Positions 50,505 through 59,483 of a stretch of 64,000 nucleotides of DNA are shown here, piece after piece. The stretch is from QAMX01 sp964448855 (lineage in GTDB: Bacteria; Bacillota; Clostridia; Oscillospirales; QAMX01): the NCBI GenBank assembly GCA_964448855.1, contig CAYUXI010000005.1, forward strand, positions 45,375 through 109,374. The letters run 5' to 3'. The notes below the pieces were generated by a model, which ran no database searches, had not been told where the DNA came from, and saw only the letters and a list, made by a program, of their open reading frames with translations. The translations under genes and the position numbers were made by a program. Each line of letters begins with the position of its first letter. Within the stretch, counting starts at the first letter, position 1.

Positions 50505-51653
50505 TCAGCTGCGCCTGCTTCGGGGTGTCAGCGCATCGGCCACTTCCGCAAGTGCCTGCGCAAAACGGTCGATCTCTTCCGGCTGCGTCTCCGAAGAAAC
50601 ACTGATTCGCAGCGCTCCGGCGGCTGCATCCGCATCGATCGGCATGGCAGACAGGACATGGCTCGGACGGCCACGGCCACACGCAGAGCCGGTGGATACG
50701 TAGATTCCGCGCTCGGCCAGCGCGTGCATCACGGTTTCTCCGCGCAGCCCGCGCAGAGTCAGCATACAGATGCCGCCCGCCTCGCCGGCCGACAGCACCT
50801 CTGCCTGCGGGCAGGCTTCGGCCACGGCCGACAGCACGCGGCTTCTCAGCGACTCCAGCTTGTCCACCTCCAAGGGCCGCGCGGCGGCTGCCGCAAGCGC
50901 AGCGATCAGCGGGACGGGCTCGGTTCCCGGAACCAGACCGCGCTCCTGCCCGCCGCCGTAAATGAGCGGCGCGATGCGGACGCCCTTGCGGAGATACAGT
51001 GCGCCAATCCCTTTGTAGGCGTGAATTTTATGCCCGCTGACGGACAACAGATCAATGCCCAGCGACCGGACGTTGACCCGGATTTTTCGATAAGCCTGTA
51101 CGGCATCCGTGTGGAACAGAATCTCCGGACGGATGCGCTTGACCAGCCGAACCGCCTCCGCGACCGGCTGCAGGGTGCCGAGCTCGTTGTTCACAAGCAT
51201 CAGCGAAACGAGAATCGTATCGCTGCGCACTGCGGCGGCAACCTCCTCGGCGGCAATATGGCCGGACGCATCCGGCGACAGAAAGGTGGCCTCAAAGCCT
51301 TCTTTTTCCAGCGCGGCAACGGTATTACGGACGGCATCGTGCTCAATAGCCGAGGTGATGATATGCCCGCGACAGCCTTTTCCGGCGCGTCGGCCATAGC
51401 GGTGCGCCACACCGAAAATGGCGAGATTGTCGGCAAAGGTGCCGCTGGGCGTGAAGAGCAGCTCACCGGGCTCAGCCCCCAGACCGGCAGCAATGGTCGA
51501 GCGGGCCTCTGTCACCAGCCGTTCTGCTGCGAAGCCGAACTGATGCAGAGACGATGGGTTGCCAAATTGCTGAGCTGCGGCCAGAAAGGCCGCGGCAGCC
51601 TCCGGACAGACAGCGGTGGTTGCGGCGTTGTCCAGATAGATGGGCGTGTTCAA
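50505..51653 (-). CDS. Cysteine desulfurase (NifS/IscS-like), partner of ThiI
   Basis: This PLP enzyme of 382 residues takes sulfur from cysteine to make a persulfide. The PLP lysine lies in SVSGHKIHAYKGIG (about 206) and the persulfide Cys in STGSACGRGRPSHVL (about 320). IYLDNAATT is the usual start of the family. I chose the TTG at 51653, with AGGAAAGG upstream, over the ATG-ATG at 51683, which sits at or next to the likely transcription start (TATAAT at 51693-51698 on the minus strand). It is upstream of the rhodanese-less thiI, a NifZ-ThiI-like pairing known in Bacillus for s4U formation. Confidence 0.93.
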   Translation of the reverse strand: MNTPIYLDNAATTAVCPEAAAAFLAAAQQFGNPSSLHQFGFAAERLVTEARSTIAAGLGAEPGELLFTPSGTFADNLAIFGVAHRYGRRAGKGCRGHIITSAIEHDAVRNTVAALEKEGFEATFLSPDASGHIAAEEVAAAVRSDTILVSLMLVNNELGTLQPVAEAVRLVKRIRPEILFHTDAVQAYRKIRVNVRSLGIDLLSVSGHKIHAYKGIGALYLRKGVRIAPLIYGGGQERGLVPGTEPVPLIAALAAAAARPLEVDKLESLRSRVLSAVAEACPQAEVLSAGEAGGICMLTLRGLRGETVMHALAERGIYVSTGSACGRGRPSHVLSAMPIDADAAAGALRISVSSETQPEEIDRFAQALAEVADALTPRSRRS

Positions 51654-51817
51654 ATTGATCGAACCTTTCCTGTCAGACATCATTTACCCTATATTATACC
51701 ATAGAATCAGACGGAACAGAGACAAAACGTGCAAAAAGTCCACCGGAAAACAGAAATTGCCGTCCGAAACCACAGCGGGACGGTTTTCGAAAAAAGCGGA
51801 CTGTTTCCGGAAAGAGC

Positions 51818-51847
51818 TTGAAAAGCGCCCGGATTCTGTGCTATAAT
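51818..51847 (+). promoter_or_regulatory. Promoter of the DtxR-type regulator and GH78 gene
   Basis: TTGAAA (51818-51823) and TATAAT (51842-51847) have an 18-base spacer. The longest regulator frame would start at the TTG of this -35 box, so the gene must start later. Confidence 0.78.
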
Positions 51848-51877
51848 AACAGAAAAAAGAAGCAAGCTGGTGAAATC

Positions 51878-52282
51878 TTGAAAATACAGGAATCCGCTGA
51901 AAATTATCTGGAAACCATTCTGATTCTGAAAAAACGAAACGGAACGGTGCGCTCGATCGATATTGCAAACGAACTGGAATATTCCAAACCGAGCGTCAGC
52001 ATTGCCATGAAAAACCTGCGGGAAAACGGCTATATTGAAATGGAATCGGACGGCTCCATCACCCTGCTGGAAAAAGGGCTGGAAATCGCTGAGCGAATGT
52101 ATGAACGGCATACGCTCCTGTCGGATTGGCTGATGCGCCTGGGCGTTCAGCCGAAAACAGCCGCAGAGGATGCCTGCCGGATGGAGCACGTCATCAGCAC
52201 GGAGAGCTTTGAAGCCATCAAACATCATGCCAGCCGCGAAGCTGCGGCGGCTGAATCCAAGGAGGATTCTCATGAAAATTGA
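51878..52282 (+). CDS. DtxR/MntR-family metal-dependent regulator
   Basis: This 134-residue winged-helix regulator matches the iron/manganese-dependent DtxR group. SAENYLETILILKK is the first helix, with the Glu of the metal site but Asn where MntR has Asp8. SIDIANELEYSKPSVSIAMKNL is the helix-turn-helix. ERHTLLSDWL and EDACRMEHVIS carry the His, Cys and Glu-His ligands. The start is TTG at 51878, since the promoter excludes the longer start. It overlaps a rhamnosidase gene by 11 bases, an uncommon partner for a metal regulator. Confidence 0.85.
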   Translation: MKIQESAENYLETILILKKRNGTVRSIDIANELEYSKPSVSIAMKNLRENGYIEMESDGSITLLEKGLEIAERMYERHTLLSDWLMRLGVQPKTAAEDACRMEHVISTESFEAIKHHASREAAAAESKEDSHEN

Positions 52283-54860
52283 ACGCCTGAAAATCAACCA
52301 CCTGACCACCCCGGTCGGCTTTCAGCTGGATGAACCGCGTGTCAGCTGGGTCGTGACGGAGTCCACCGGCAAACGGCCGGTCTGGTCTCAGGTCGAGGTG
52401 GCACAGGATGAAGCGTTTACCCATCTTTGCTACGACAGCGGCAAGCAGGCTGAGCTGGATGCCCGTGCCTGCTCGCTGCCCATTCAACTGGCACCGAGAA
52501 CGCGCTATTTCTGGCGCGTGACCGTCTGCGCGGAGGACGGCGACTGCGGCACGGCGACGTCCTGGTTCGAAACCGGCAAAATGCAGGAATCGTTCGTTGG
52601 CAGCTGGATTGCCGCTCCGTTCGACAAGCAGATTCACCCGATTCTCCGCCGCACCTTCACGCTGGACGCTGCCGCCACATCGGCACGCCTGTACATTTCC
52701 GGCGTGGGTCTGTATGAAGCGAAGCTGAACGGCCAGCCCGTCGGCGACGAGGTGCTGACGCCGTTCTATAACGATTACAGCAGCTGGATTCAGGTGGAAA
52801 CCTACGATCTGACCGACCTGCTGCAAGCCGGAGAGAACTGCCTGGAGGTTGCTCTGGGCAACGGCTGGTACAAGGGTCGCTTTGGCTTCAGCGGCAAGGA
52901 TGCCAACCTCTACGGCGACCGGATGCAGCTGCTGGCCGAGCTGCGCGTTGAGCTGGCCGACGGTCAGACCGTCTGCATCGGCTCGGATGAAGCGTTCGAA
53001 TGCCATGCCGGGCCGATTCTCGAAAGCAGCATCTACGACGGCGAAATCTATGACGCCCGCCTCGAACCGGGCGAGGACGGCTGGACGCCCGCTGTCTGCG
53101 TCGATGCGCCGGAGGGCGCAACGATGGATCGACTCAGCCCGCCGCTGCGCCGCCATGAAGCGATCAAGCCGGTTGAGCTGATTCACACACCGGCCGGTGA
53201 GTGGGTGCTGGACTTCGGACAGGTGATGACCGGCTGGGTCGAGGCCGATGTGTCCCTGCCAGCCGGCGCAGAGCTGTCGCTCGACTACGGTGAGCTGCTC
53301 CAAAACGACAATTTCTACAACGGCAACCTCCGTTCGGCCAAAGAGCATTATGCCTTTCTTTCCGCGGGCAAACCGGCACACATTCGCCCGCATTTCACCT
53401 TCTACGGCTTCCGCTTCGTCCGCGTCACCGGGCTGGAAACGGTCAACCCGGCGGACTTCACCGCCCGCGTCATTCACAGCGATCTGGAAAACACCGGTCG
53501 CCTGACCACCTCCCATGCAAAGGTCAACCGCCTGATTCAAAACGCATGGTGGGGACAGCGCGGCAACTTCGTGGATGTCCCGACCGACTGCCCGCAGCGG
53601 GATGAACGCATGGGCTGGACGGGGGATGCCGAGGTCTTTGCCCCGACCGCCTGCTTCCATATGGATACGGCTTCCTTCTTCCGAAAATTTCTGTACGATA
53701 TGGAAAAGGAACAGGCCAAGCTCAACGGCGCCTGCCCGCACGTTGTCCCGGACGTGCTCAACCGAATTCAATTCTGCCGCGGCAAAAAGGGCACGGAATT
53801 TGGTGCCTGCGCCTGGGGCGATGCGGCGGTCATGATCCCGTGGACACTCTACCGCTTCTACGGCGACCGCACGCTGCTGGCGGAGCAGTTCCCGCAGATG
53901 GCCGCATGGGTGGACTGGATTCAGACACAGGACGCAACGCATGACGGCGGCCCGCGCCTCTGGCTGAAGGGTGATCATTTCGCAGACTGGCTCGCACTGG
54001 ACAATCCGGTTGCCGGTTCGCCCTTCGGCGGGACAGACCAGTACTATGTCGCCTCCGCCTACTATTACTACTCCGCCTATCTGACGGCGCGTGCGGCAGA
54101 AGAGCTGGGCGATGAAGCCAACCGGAAGAAGTACGATCAGCTGGCCGATGAAATCCGCGAAGCCTTCCGCCAGGAATTCTTCACAGCGTCCGGCCGCGTC
54201 GCGGAACGGACACAGACCGCCATGATTCTGGCGCTGGCCATGCATCTGGCACCGGAGGAAGCGCGGCCGCGCATCACGCGGGATCTGCGCCGGAAGCTCG
54301 AAGACCGCGGAATGCACCTCGATACCGGCTTCGTCGGCACCTACCACCTGATGCGCACACTGTCCGACGTCGGCCTGGGTGCCTGCGCCTATACGCTGCT
54401 GCTGAATGAGGATTATCCGAGCTGGCTGTATGAGGTTAACATGGGCGCAACCACCATCTGGGAGCGCTGGAATTCTGTCCTGCCCAACGGCCTCGTCAGC
54501 GATACCGGCATGAACAGCATGAACCACTATGCATACGGCGCGGTGGTCGAATGGATGTACCGCTGTATGTGCGGCCTGAATGAGTCCGCACCCGGCTTCG
54601 CCTCGGCGCGCATCGCACCGATGAGCGATGAACGTCTGGATTGGGCAGAAGCGGAATATGCATCCGCATCCGGCCTGTACCGCAGCGGCTGGCGCCGCGA
54701 AAACGGCGAAGTCGTCTATACGGTCGAAGTGCCCTTTGGCGCATCCGCCGTCTTCGTCCCGGAACAGGCAGACGCCTGGCTCACTGTCAACGGCACCCCG
54801 GCCAATCAGCCCGGCGAAATCACACTGGAACCGGGCGTCTGGACCATCCGCACACGGTAA
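52272..54860 (+). CDS. Alpha-L-rhamnosidase, glycoside hydrolase family 78
   Basis: This 862-residue protein has the GH78 layout: N-terminal beta domains (VSWVVTESTGKRPVWSQVEVA, LYISGVGLYEAKLNGQPVGD), the (alpha/alpha)6 catalytic domain with FVDVPTDCPQRDERMGWTGD (from about 439) and TIWERWNS (Glu about 731), and a C-terminal beta domain. The acidic residues of both motifs are the likely catalytic pair. No signal peptide is present, so it probably acts on imported rhamnosides. AAGGAGG lies before the ATG, inside the end of the DtxR-type gene. A strong terminator follows. Confidence 0.92.
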   Translation: MKIERLKINHLTTPVGFQLDEPRVSWVVTESTGKRPVWSQVEVAQDEAFTHLCYDSGKQAELDARACSLPIQLAPRTRYFWRVTVCAEDGDCGTATSWFETGKMQESFVGSWIAAPFDKQIHPILRRTFTLDAAATSARLYISGVGLYEAKLNGQPVGDEVLTPFYNDYSSWIQVETYDLTDLLQAGENCLEVALGNGWYKGRFGFSGKDANLYGDRMQLLAELRVELADGQTVCIGSDEAFECHAGPILESSIYDGEIYDARLEPGEDGWTPAVCVDAPEGATMDRLSPPLRRHEAIKPVELIHTPAGEWVLDFGQVMTGWVEADVSLPAGAELSLDYGELLQNDNFYNGNLRSAKEHYAFLSAGKPAHIRPHFTFYGFRFVRVTGLETVNPADFTARVIHSDLENTGRLTTSHAKVNRLIQNAWWGQRGNFVDVPTDCPQRDERMGWTGDAEVFAPTACFHMDTASFFRKFLYDMEKEQAKLNGACPHVVPDVLNRIQFCRGKKGTEFGACAWGDAAVMIPWTLYRFYGDRTLLAEQFPQMAAWVDWIQTQDATHDGGPRLWLKGDHFADWLALDNPVAGSPFGGTDQYYVASAYYYYSAYLTARAAEELGDEANRKKYDQLADEIREAFRQEFFTASGRVAERTQTAMILALAMHLAPEEARPRITRDLRRKLEDRGMHLDTGFVGTYHLMRTLSDVGLGACAYTLLLNEDYPSWLYEVNMGATTIWERWNSVLPNGLVSDTGMNSMNHYAYGAVVEWMYRCMCGLNESAPGFASARIAPMSDERLDWAEAEYASASGLYRSGWRRENGEVVYTVEVPFGASAVFVPEQADAWLTVNGTPANQPGEITLEPGVWTIRTR

Positions 54861-54887
54861 CGCCACCCCAAAACGATACCCTCCACC

Positions 54888-54926
54888 GGCGGGGAACCTG
54901 TCCATCACAGGTTCCCCGCCGTTTTT
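54888..54926 (+). terminator. Terminator of the DtxR-GH78 unit
   Basis: A 13-bp stem (54888-54900 with 54908-54920, ggcggggaacctg / caggttccccgcc) is followed by six T. Confidence 0.9.
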
Positions 54927-54978
54927 TACGGTGTATCGAATGGACGAAATAAAAATAACACGCCTTGCAAAAAAAAAC

Positions 54979-55007
54979 TTGACAAATCGACTGAAAGATG
55001 GTATACT
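54979..55007 (+). promoter_or_regulatory. Promoter of the leucine-rich-repeat lipoprotein gene
   Basis: TTGACA (54979-54984) and TATACT (55002-55007) have a 17-base spacer. The gene begins 151 bases later, leaving a structured leader. Confidence 0.82.
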
Positions 55008-55021
55008 GAAAATAGAGAAAC

Positions 55022-55095
55022 GATCGGTCGCTGACCGATCTCGGAGGAGCGATGTTGCCATGAATCCACCACCGGTTTTTCAAACCGGCGTCTGA
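55022..55095 (+). promoter_or_regulatory. Leader of the LRR gene: two hairpins and a Pro-rich short frame
   Basis: gatcggtc-gct-gaccgatc (55022-55040) and ccggttt-ttc-aaaccgg (55072-55088) are perfect hairpins. Between them GGAGGAG is followed by the frame ATG AAT CCA CCA CCG (55060-55095), giving MNPPPVFQTGV. Three consecutive prolines stall ribosomes without EF-P, and the stop lies just after the second hairpin. This could be an attenuation leader; it could also be chance. Confidence 0.4.
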
Positions 55096-55158
55096 AAAGA
55101 GGCCGGTCGTTCTGTACCAAACTGCACACACAAGGGGATTCCCGAAAAGGAGGTTTTT

Positions 55159-56322
55159 ATGAAACGATTCAAACGAATTCTGCTGCTTCTGTCTGTCCTT
55201 GCGATGGTGGCCGCACTGATGAGCGCCTGCACACAAACGGCAGAACCGGAGCAAACGCTTCCCAAGGAAACGTCCGCATCCGATCAGACGTCCGAAACCT
55301 CTGACTGGACAACGACATCGGAGCCGCAAACCTCTGACAGCACAGGCACCACAGAGCCGTCGAGCACGGAGACGACGCCGGAGGGTACGGAGCTGTCCAA
55401 ACCGGTGGCCGACGCCGTGCGGAAGGCGTGGAACGTCGAAGGTGACCTGACGGATGACCTGCTGAAAAAGACAGAGGTGCTGGAGATTGCCTTTGGCACC
55501 TGGGAGCAAGCCGAAACGTCGGCAGACGGCAGCCTGCAGCTCCCGATCTCCGATCTGACCGGGCTGGAAGCGTGTACGGCGCTGCGTGAGCTGTATCTGA
55601 TGGACTACTACGGAACCGACCTCAGCGCGATCAGCGGCCTGAATCAGCTCGAGGTGCTGTCCGTGCAGTTTGCAGGCAACCTCCCGGCGGAAATCATGTG
55701 GGACACCGCCGCACTCGCCGGTTTGTCGCTCAAGCGGCTGCAAATTGACAACTATCCGCTGGCCGACCTGACTGATATTGGCCGTCTGACCTCCCTGCAG
55801 GAGCTGTGGCTGACGCGCTGCCCGCTGGCAGACCTGTCGCCGCTGGCGAATCTGACCGGTCTGGAAATGCTGTATCTCGGCGGAATCAGCGGGACGGGGC
55901 TGCAAAACGCCATCCGCGACCTGTCGCCGCTCTCCGGCCTGACCCAGCTGCAACGGCTCTTCCTCGCCGGAGTGGAGGGGGATTTGTCGCCGATCGCGGC
56001 GCTCCCGCTGACGCAGCTGATGATTGCGTGGTCAACCGTGACGAATTATGCACCGCTCGCCTCCATGCAGACCGTCTCCGATCTCGCACTGGGGAATACG
56101 AACCTGACAGACAGCGATACAGCCGTTTTCAAGGAGATGGCGGGGCTGAAGGCTGTGCTCTGGATTGCCGCACCGGAGGGTGCGCATCCGGAACAGCTGG
56201 GAGAGCTGCTGAAGACGATGGGGCGGTCGGACGTCCTGTCGATCGACGAGGCCGCTCAAACCGACCCGAACGCGTATGACGCATTTATGAGCCGGATGTA
56301 CCCGACCTTCCGGACAAAGTAA
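55159..56322 (+). CDS. Leucine-rich-repeat surface lipoprotein
   Basis: This 387-residue exported protein has a lipoprotein signal (SVLAMVAALMSACTQ) and a Thr/Ser-rich, low-complexity spacer (about 25-80). At least six leucine-rich repeats of about 22 residues lie at about 130-350 (LTGLEACTALRELYL, ISGLNQLEVLSVQF, LTDIGRLTSLQELWL). Such repeats bind proteins or glycans at the surface; no enzymatic motif is seen. AAAGGAGG lies before the ATG. It is alone between its leader and a bidirectional terminator. Confidence 0.88.
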   Translation: MKRFKRILLLLSVLAMVAALMSACTQTAEPEQTLPKETSASDQTSETSDWTTTSEPQTSDSTGTTEPSSTETTPEGTELSKPVADAVRKAWNVEGDLTDDLLKKTEVLEIAFGTWEQAETSADGSLQLPISDLTGLEACTALRELYLMDYYGTDLSAISGLNQLEVLSVQFAGNLPAEIMWDTAALAGLSLKRLQIDNYPLADLTDIGRLTSLQELWLTRCPLADLSPLANLTGLEMLYLGGISGTGLQNAIRDLSPLSGLTQLQRLFLAGVEGDLSPIAALPLTQLMIAWSTVTNYAPLASMQTVSDLALGNTNLTDSDTAVFKEMAGLKAVLWIAAPEGAHPEQLGELLKTMGRSDVLSIDEAAQTDPNAYDAFMSRMYPTFRTK

Positions 56323-56330
56323 GCAACTGA

Positions 56331-56369
56331 AAAAATCCCTGTACGCCTAACCGGCGTACAGGGATTTTT
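56331..56369. terminator. Bidirectional terminator
   Basis: A 17-bp perfect stem (aaaaatccctgtacgcc / ggcgtacagggattttt) lies between the convergent LRR gene and the ABC permease gene. Confidence 0.93.
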
Positions 56370-56385
56370 TTGATGGACAGAATGG

Positions 56386-57975
56386 CTACAGCTCGGCGAA
56401 AATCCGCGTTCCGCGTCGCTTCAGCCAGCCATACAGCAGGACAGTGAGCAGCGCGGTCAATCCCGTGGCGGCCAGGAGGAAGGACAGCGGCGAAAGGACG
56501 GAGCGAACCAGCAGGTACAGCCCGACCAGCGCGGCCAGATAGAGCCACCCGCCAAACAACGACAGAAAGACGTTCGCACCCTGCTTGACGACGGCCGATT
56601 CGCTTGTCCAGTGGAGGTTGGGCAGCTTCAGATTGACGGCCAGCCCGAATGCGGCGTTCATCACGATGAACAGCTGCGGCAAAACGATCAGGCAGACGGC
56701 GACCAGAACGGAGACGCGCATGGCGATGATCACGCAGACGCTGCAAAACAGAGCGGGTGGACACGTCAGGAGCAGGTGCAGACGCAGCTTGGCCAGCAGC
56801 ACGTGCCAGGGTGCAACCGGAAGCGACTGAATCAGCCAGAGTGTTTCACCCTCCAACGAGACGGAGGGCGCGGTGATGTCGTTCAGGCAGACGAGCGTAC
56901 AGAGCAGACCGGCCAGAATCATCGCAAAAACGGATGGCTCCGTGAAAATCGTCCCCAGCTGGCGCAGCATCGTGGACTGCGTCAGCGCGGCAACTCCGGC
57001 GATCAGCAGGAACAGCGTTCCCATGGAGCAGTTCAGCATATAGACCGGGCTGGAGAGAAACCGCCGCATTTCCCGCGCCAGCAGGGCGGAAGCGGGTGTC
57101 CGAACGCGCACATTCCATCCCCGCGCCGACGTCTTCCGGCGTTTGCCTGTGCCGGCCGCCAACGAGAAAAATGTCCGGGAGAGGAGCAGACCGACTAGCC
57201 CGGTCAAAACGAGGCAGACGGCTGCCAGACCGAGGGCAGCGGAAGGCTGTCCCGTTCCGGCCAGACCGAAGGCATAGAGCGGCCAGACCGAACCGCGAAT
57301 CCCGGCGGCAATCGCCTCGCTGTCGGCGAGCAGCGCCGTGAGCAGGTTGCTGGCCCGATAATAGCAGACGTAGTAGAGCGCCATGAACAGAAGCGAGGCC
57401 AGAACGGTGAGCAGGCTCCTGTTCTTCAGCCGCCGCGCAATCTGCGCAACCACCCAACCGAGCAGGCAGGAGAGAATCAGAACGATGAGCGAAACGGAGA
57501 GCCCGAACAGCAGCATGAGCGCGACTGTGGCGGGAGCGGGCTTCGCAGTCATCAGGTACACAATCTGCGCCGGCAGAAAGACGACGGCGCTGTACATGAG
57601 ACCGAGCAGATAGACGCCGGAGAGGCGAACCAACACGATGCAGCGCGGCGGAATGGGCATGGAGAGCAGCAGATCGTTGTCCTTTGCGTCATACAGACTG
57701 GCGTAGGTGTTAAACACACTGCCAAACGTGCCGAGGACGATGGAAACCAGACCGAGAATGGCAAAGTACAGCCAGTCGAGCCCGAACTGAAGCAGCGGCC
57801 GCAGCTGAAGCGATAGGAAGAAAAAGATGCCGCCCATGACCGCAACGATCAGGACACAGAAGAACAGGATGGAAGTCAGCGCGGCGGCTCTGGTGCGGGC
57901 TTTTCCCGTCTTGCGGTTCATAAAAAAGCCGCGGTTCAGCTCGAGTAGCTGCTTTTTCAAAAGCGCCTTGAACAT
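56386..57975 (-). CDS. ABC-2-type permease
   Basis: This 529-residue protein has about 12 hydrophobic helices and resembles large ABC-2-type or EcsB-like permeases. The loop YASLYDAKDNDLLLSMPI is a good landmark for that group, and its second half has SLEGETLWLIQSLPVAPW. It lies behind the ATPase gene (ATGA-like contact) and GGAGG is seven bases before the ATG at 57975. It is co-transcribed with the ATPase and deoC. The substrate is unknown. Confidence 0.88.
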   Translation of the reverse strand: MFKALLKKQLLELNRGFFMNRKTGKARTRAAALTSILFFCVLIVAVMGGIFFFLSLQLRPLLQFGLDWLYFAILGLVSIVLGTFGSVFNTYASLYDAKDNDLLLSMPIPPRCIVLVRLSGVYLLGLMYSAVVFLPAQIVYLMTAKPAPATVALMLLFGLSVSLIVLILSCLLGWVVAQIARRLKNRSLLTVLASLLFMALYYVCYYRASNLLTALLADSEAIAAGIRGSVWPLYAFGLAGTGQPSAALGLAAVCLVLTGLVGLLLSRTFFSLAAGTGKRRKTSARGWNVRVRTPASALLAREMRRFLSSPVYMLNCSMGTLFLLIAGVAALTQSTMLRQLGTIFTEPSVFAMILAGLLCTLVCLNDITAPSVSLEGETLWLIQSLPVAPWHVLLAKLRLHLLLTCPPALFCSVCVIIAMRVSVLVAVCLIVLPQLFIVMNAAFGLAVNLKLPNLHWTSESAVVKQGANVFLSLFGGWLYLAALVGLYLLVRSVLSPLSFLLAATGLTALLTVLLYGWLKRRGTRIFAEL

Positions 57976-57977
57976 GA

Positions 57978-58682
57978 TCATTCCTCCAGCTCCAGAAAGA
58001 CGTCTTCCAGACTGTCGTCGCCCTTGACCTCAGCCATGGTACCGGAGCGCACCAGATGCCCATCCTTGATGATGGCCACCCGGTCGCAGAGCTTTTCGGC
58101 CACCTCCAGAACGTGCGTGGAAAAGAAGATGGCGCCGCCTTCGTCGCAGAATTCGCGCATCATCTGCTTGAGCAGATGCGAGGCCTTGGGATCGAGTCCA
58201 ACGAAGGGCTCATCCATGAGAATCAGACGGGGACGGTGCAGCCATGCGGCCATGACAGCCAGCTTCTGCTTCATCCCATGCGAATAGGTGGCGATCGACT
58301 GCGTGAGGTTTTTCGTCAGCTCGAACCGTTCGGCCAAGTCGGCGATTCGCGTCCGGCGCTCCGCAGCGCTGACGTTGAAAATATCCCCGATCAGGTTCAG
58401 AAACTGAATCCCGGTCATGAACGCGTATAAATCCGGGTTGTCCGGAATGTAGGCCATCTGCTGCTTGCAGGTCAGCGGATCTTCCCGGATGGAAGTCCCG
58501 CAGATGGTGATGTCGCCCGCATCAAAGGGCAGAATCCCGGCGATGGATTTGAGCGTGGTGGTTTTGCCCGCACCGTTGTGGCCAATGAAACCGTAAATTT
58601 CGCCCGGCGCAATGTGCAGCGTCAGATCGTCCACCGCACGCTTTTCGCCGTAGCTTTTGGACAGATTTTGAATGTACAGCAT
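57978..58682 (-). CDS. ABC transporter ATP-binding protein
   Basis: This 234-residue ATPase has Walker A GHNGAGKTT, signature YSHGMKQKLAV and Walker B RLILMDEPFVGLDP, with the family's D-loop. The C-terminus is short (EVKGDDSLEDVFLELEE), as in simple ABC-2 partners. The start is the ATG at 58682 with GGGAGGAG upstream; the earlier TTG is rejected. It lies 17 bases behind deoC and 2 bases before the permease. Confidence 0.94.
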   Translation of the reverse strand: MLYIQNLSKSYGEKRAVDDLTLHIAPGEIYGFIGHNGAGKTTTLKSIAGILPFDAGDITICGTSIREDPLTCKQQMAYIPDNPDLYAFMTGIQFLNLIGDIFNVSAAERRTRIADLAERFELTKNLTQSIATYSHGMKQKLAVMAAWLHRPRLILMDEPFVGLDPKASHLLKQMMREFCDEGGAIFFSTHVLEVAEKLCDRVAIIKDGHLVRSGTMAEVKGDDSLEDVFLELEE

Positions 58683-58699
58683 GAATACTCCTCCCAAAA

Positions 58700-59386
58700 T
58701 CAGACTTGCTGGGACGCGACCAGACGAACCAGACAGCTGGCGCCGAGACGGTCGGCACCGAGCGCTAACAGCGCGGCAGCGTCCTCCAGGGTACGGATGC
58801 CGCCTGCGGCCTTGATTTTCAGTCCGTTTTTCCGATGGGCAGCAAACAGCTGGATGTCCGCCTGCGTCGCGCCGCCGGTGGAAAAGCCGGTGGAGGTCTT
58901 GATGAAATCCGCGCCGGAATCGGCGACGATGTCAACCAGCCGGAGCTTTTCATCCTCCGTCAGGAGACAGGTTTCCACGATCACCTTCAGGATTTTTCCC
59001 GGACAGGCAGCGCGAACGGCAGCAATTTCCGCTGCAATGTTGTCAAAGCGCCCCTCTTTGGCCGCGCCGATGTCGATGACCATGTCGATTTCATCGGCAC
59101 CGTCTGCCACGGCACGCTGCGTTTCCAGCACCTTGACATCGGTGGTGTGATAGCCGCACGGGAAGCCGATCACCGTGCAGACCGGCAGCCGCCCGTTCAA
59201 AAACTGGTGCGCCTGCCGAACGTAGGACGGCGGAATGCAGACCGAAGCCACGCCGAAACGAAGTCCCTCCTCACAGAGCGCCTGAATCTCAGCCCAGGTG
59301 GCCGAAGGGGCGAGCAGCGTGTGATCGACATGGGCGAGCAGCGACCGATACGACCCGGTATCGGCGGAAAAATCAGAGAACTGCAT
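58700..59386 (-). CDS. deoC: Deoxyribose-phosphate aldolase
   Basis: This 228-residue class I aldolase splits 2-deoxyribose 5-phosphate into glyceraldehyde 3-phosphate and acetaldehyde in deoxynucleoside breakdown. VCTVIGFPCGYHTT, GADEIDMVIDIGA and VKxIVETCLL-type segments are present, and the Schiff-base lysine (about Lys163) lies in DFIKTSTGF. The start is the ATG at 59386 with gtgag about ten bases upstream. It heads a unit with two ABC genes. No pentose transporter or phosphopentomutase is next to it. Confidence 0.95.
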   Translation of the reverse strand: MQFSDFSADTGSYRSLLAHVDHTLLAPSATWAEIQALCEEGLRFGVASVCIPPSYVRQAHQFLNGRLPVCTVIGFPCGYHTTDVKVLETQRAVADGADEIDMVIDIGAAKEGRFDNIAAEIAAVRAACPGKILKVIVETCLLTEDEKLRLVDIVADSGADFIKTSTGFSTGGATQADIQLFAAHRKNGLKIKAAGGIRTLEDAAALLALGADRLGASCLVRLVASQQV

Positions 59387-59424
59387 GAAAATAATCTCAC
59401 TTTCAAAATAAATTTCAAATCCGG

Positions 59425-59453
59425 TTGCAAAACGGATGAAAATGCGGTACAAT
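59425..59453 (+). promoter_or_regulatory. Promoter of the M32 carboxypeptidase gene
   Basis: TTGCAA (59425-59430) and TACAAT (59448-59453) have a 17-base spacer, 31 bases upstream of the start codon. Confidence 0.78.
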
Positions 59454-59483
59454 AGACGAAGATCAAAACGGGAGGTTTCAACC

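Noticed and set aside
52218..55061. Minus-strand frame of 947 codons over the GH78 gene
   Set aside because: It is antisense to GH78 with intact catalytic motifs and passes through the terminator.
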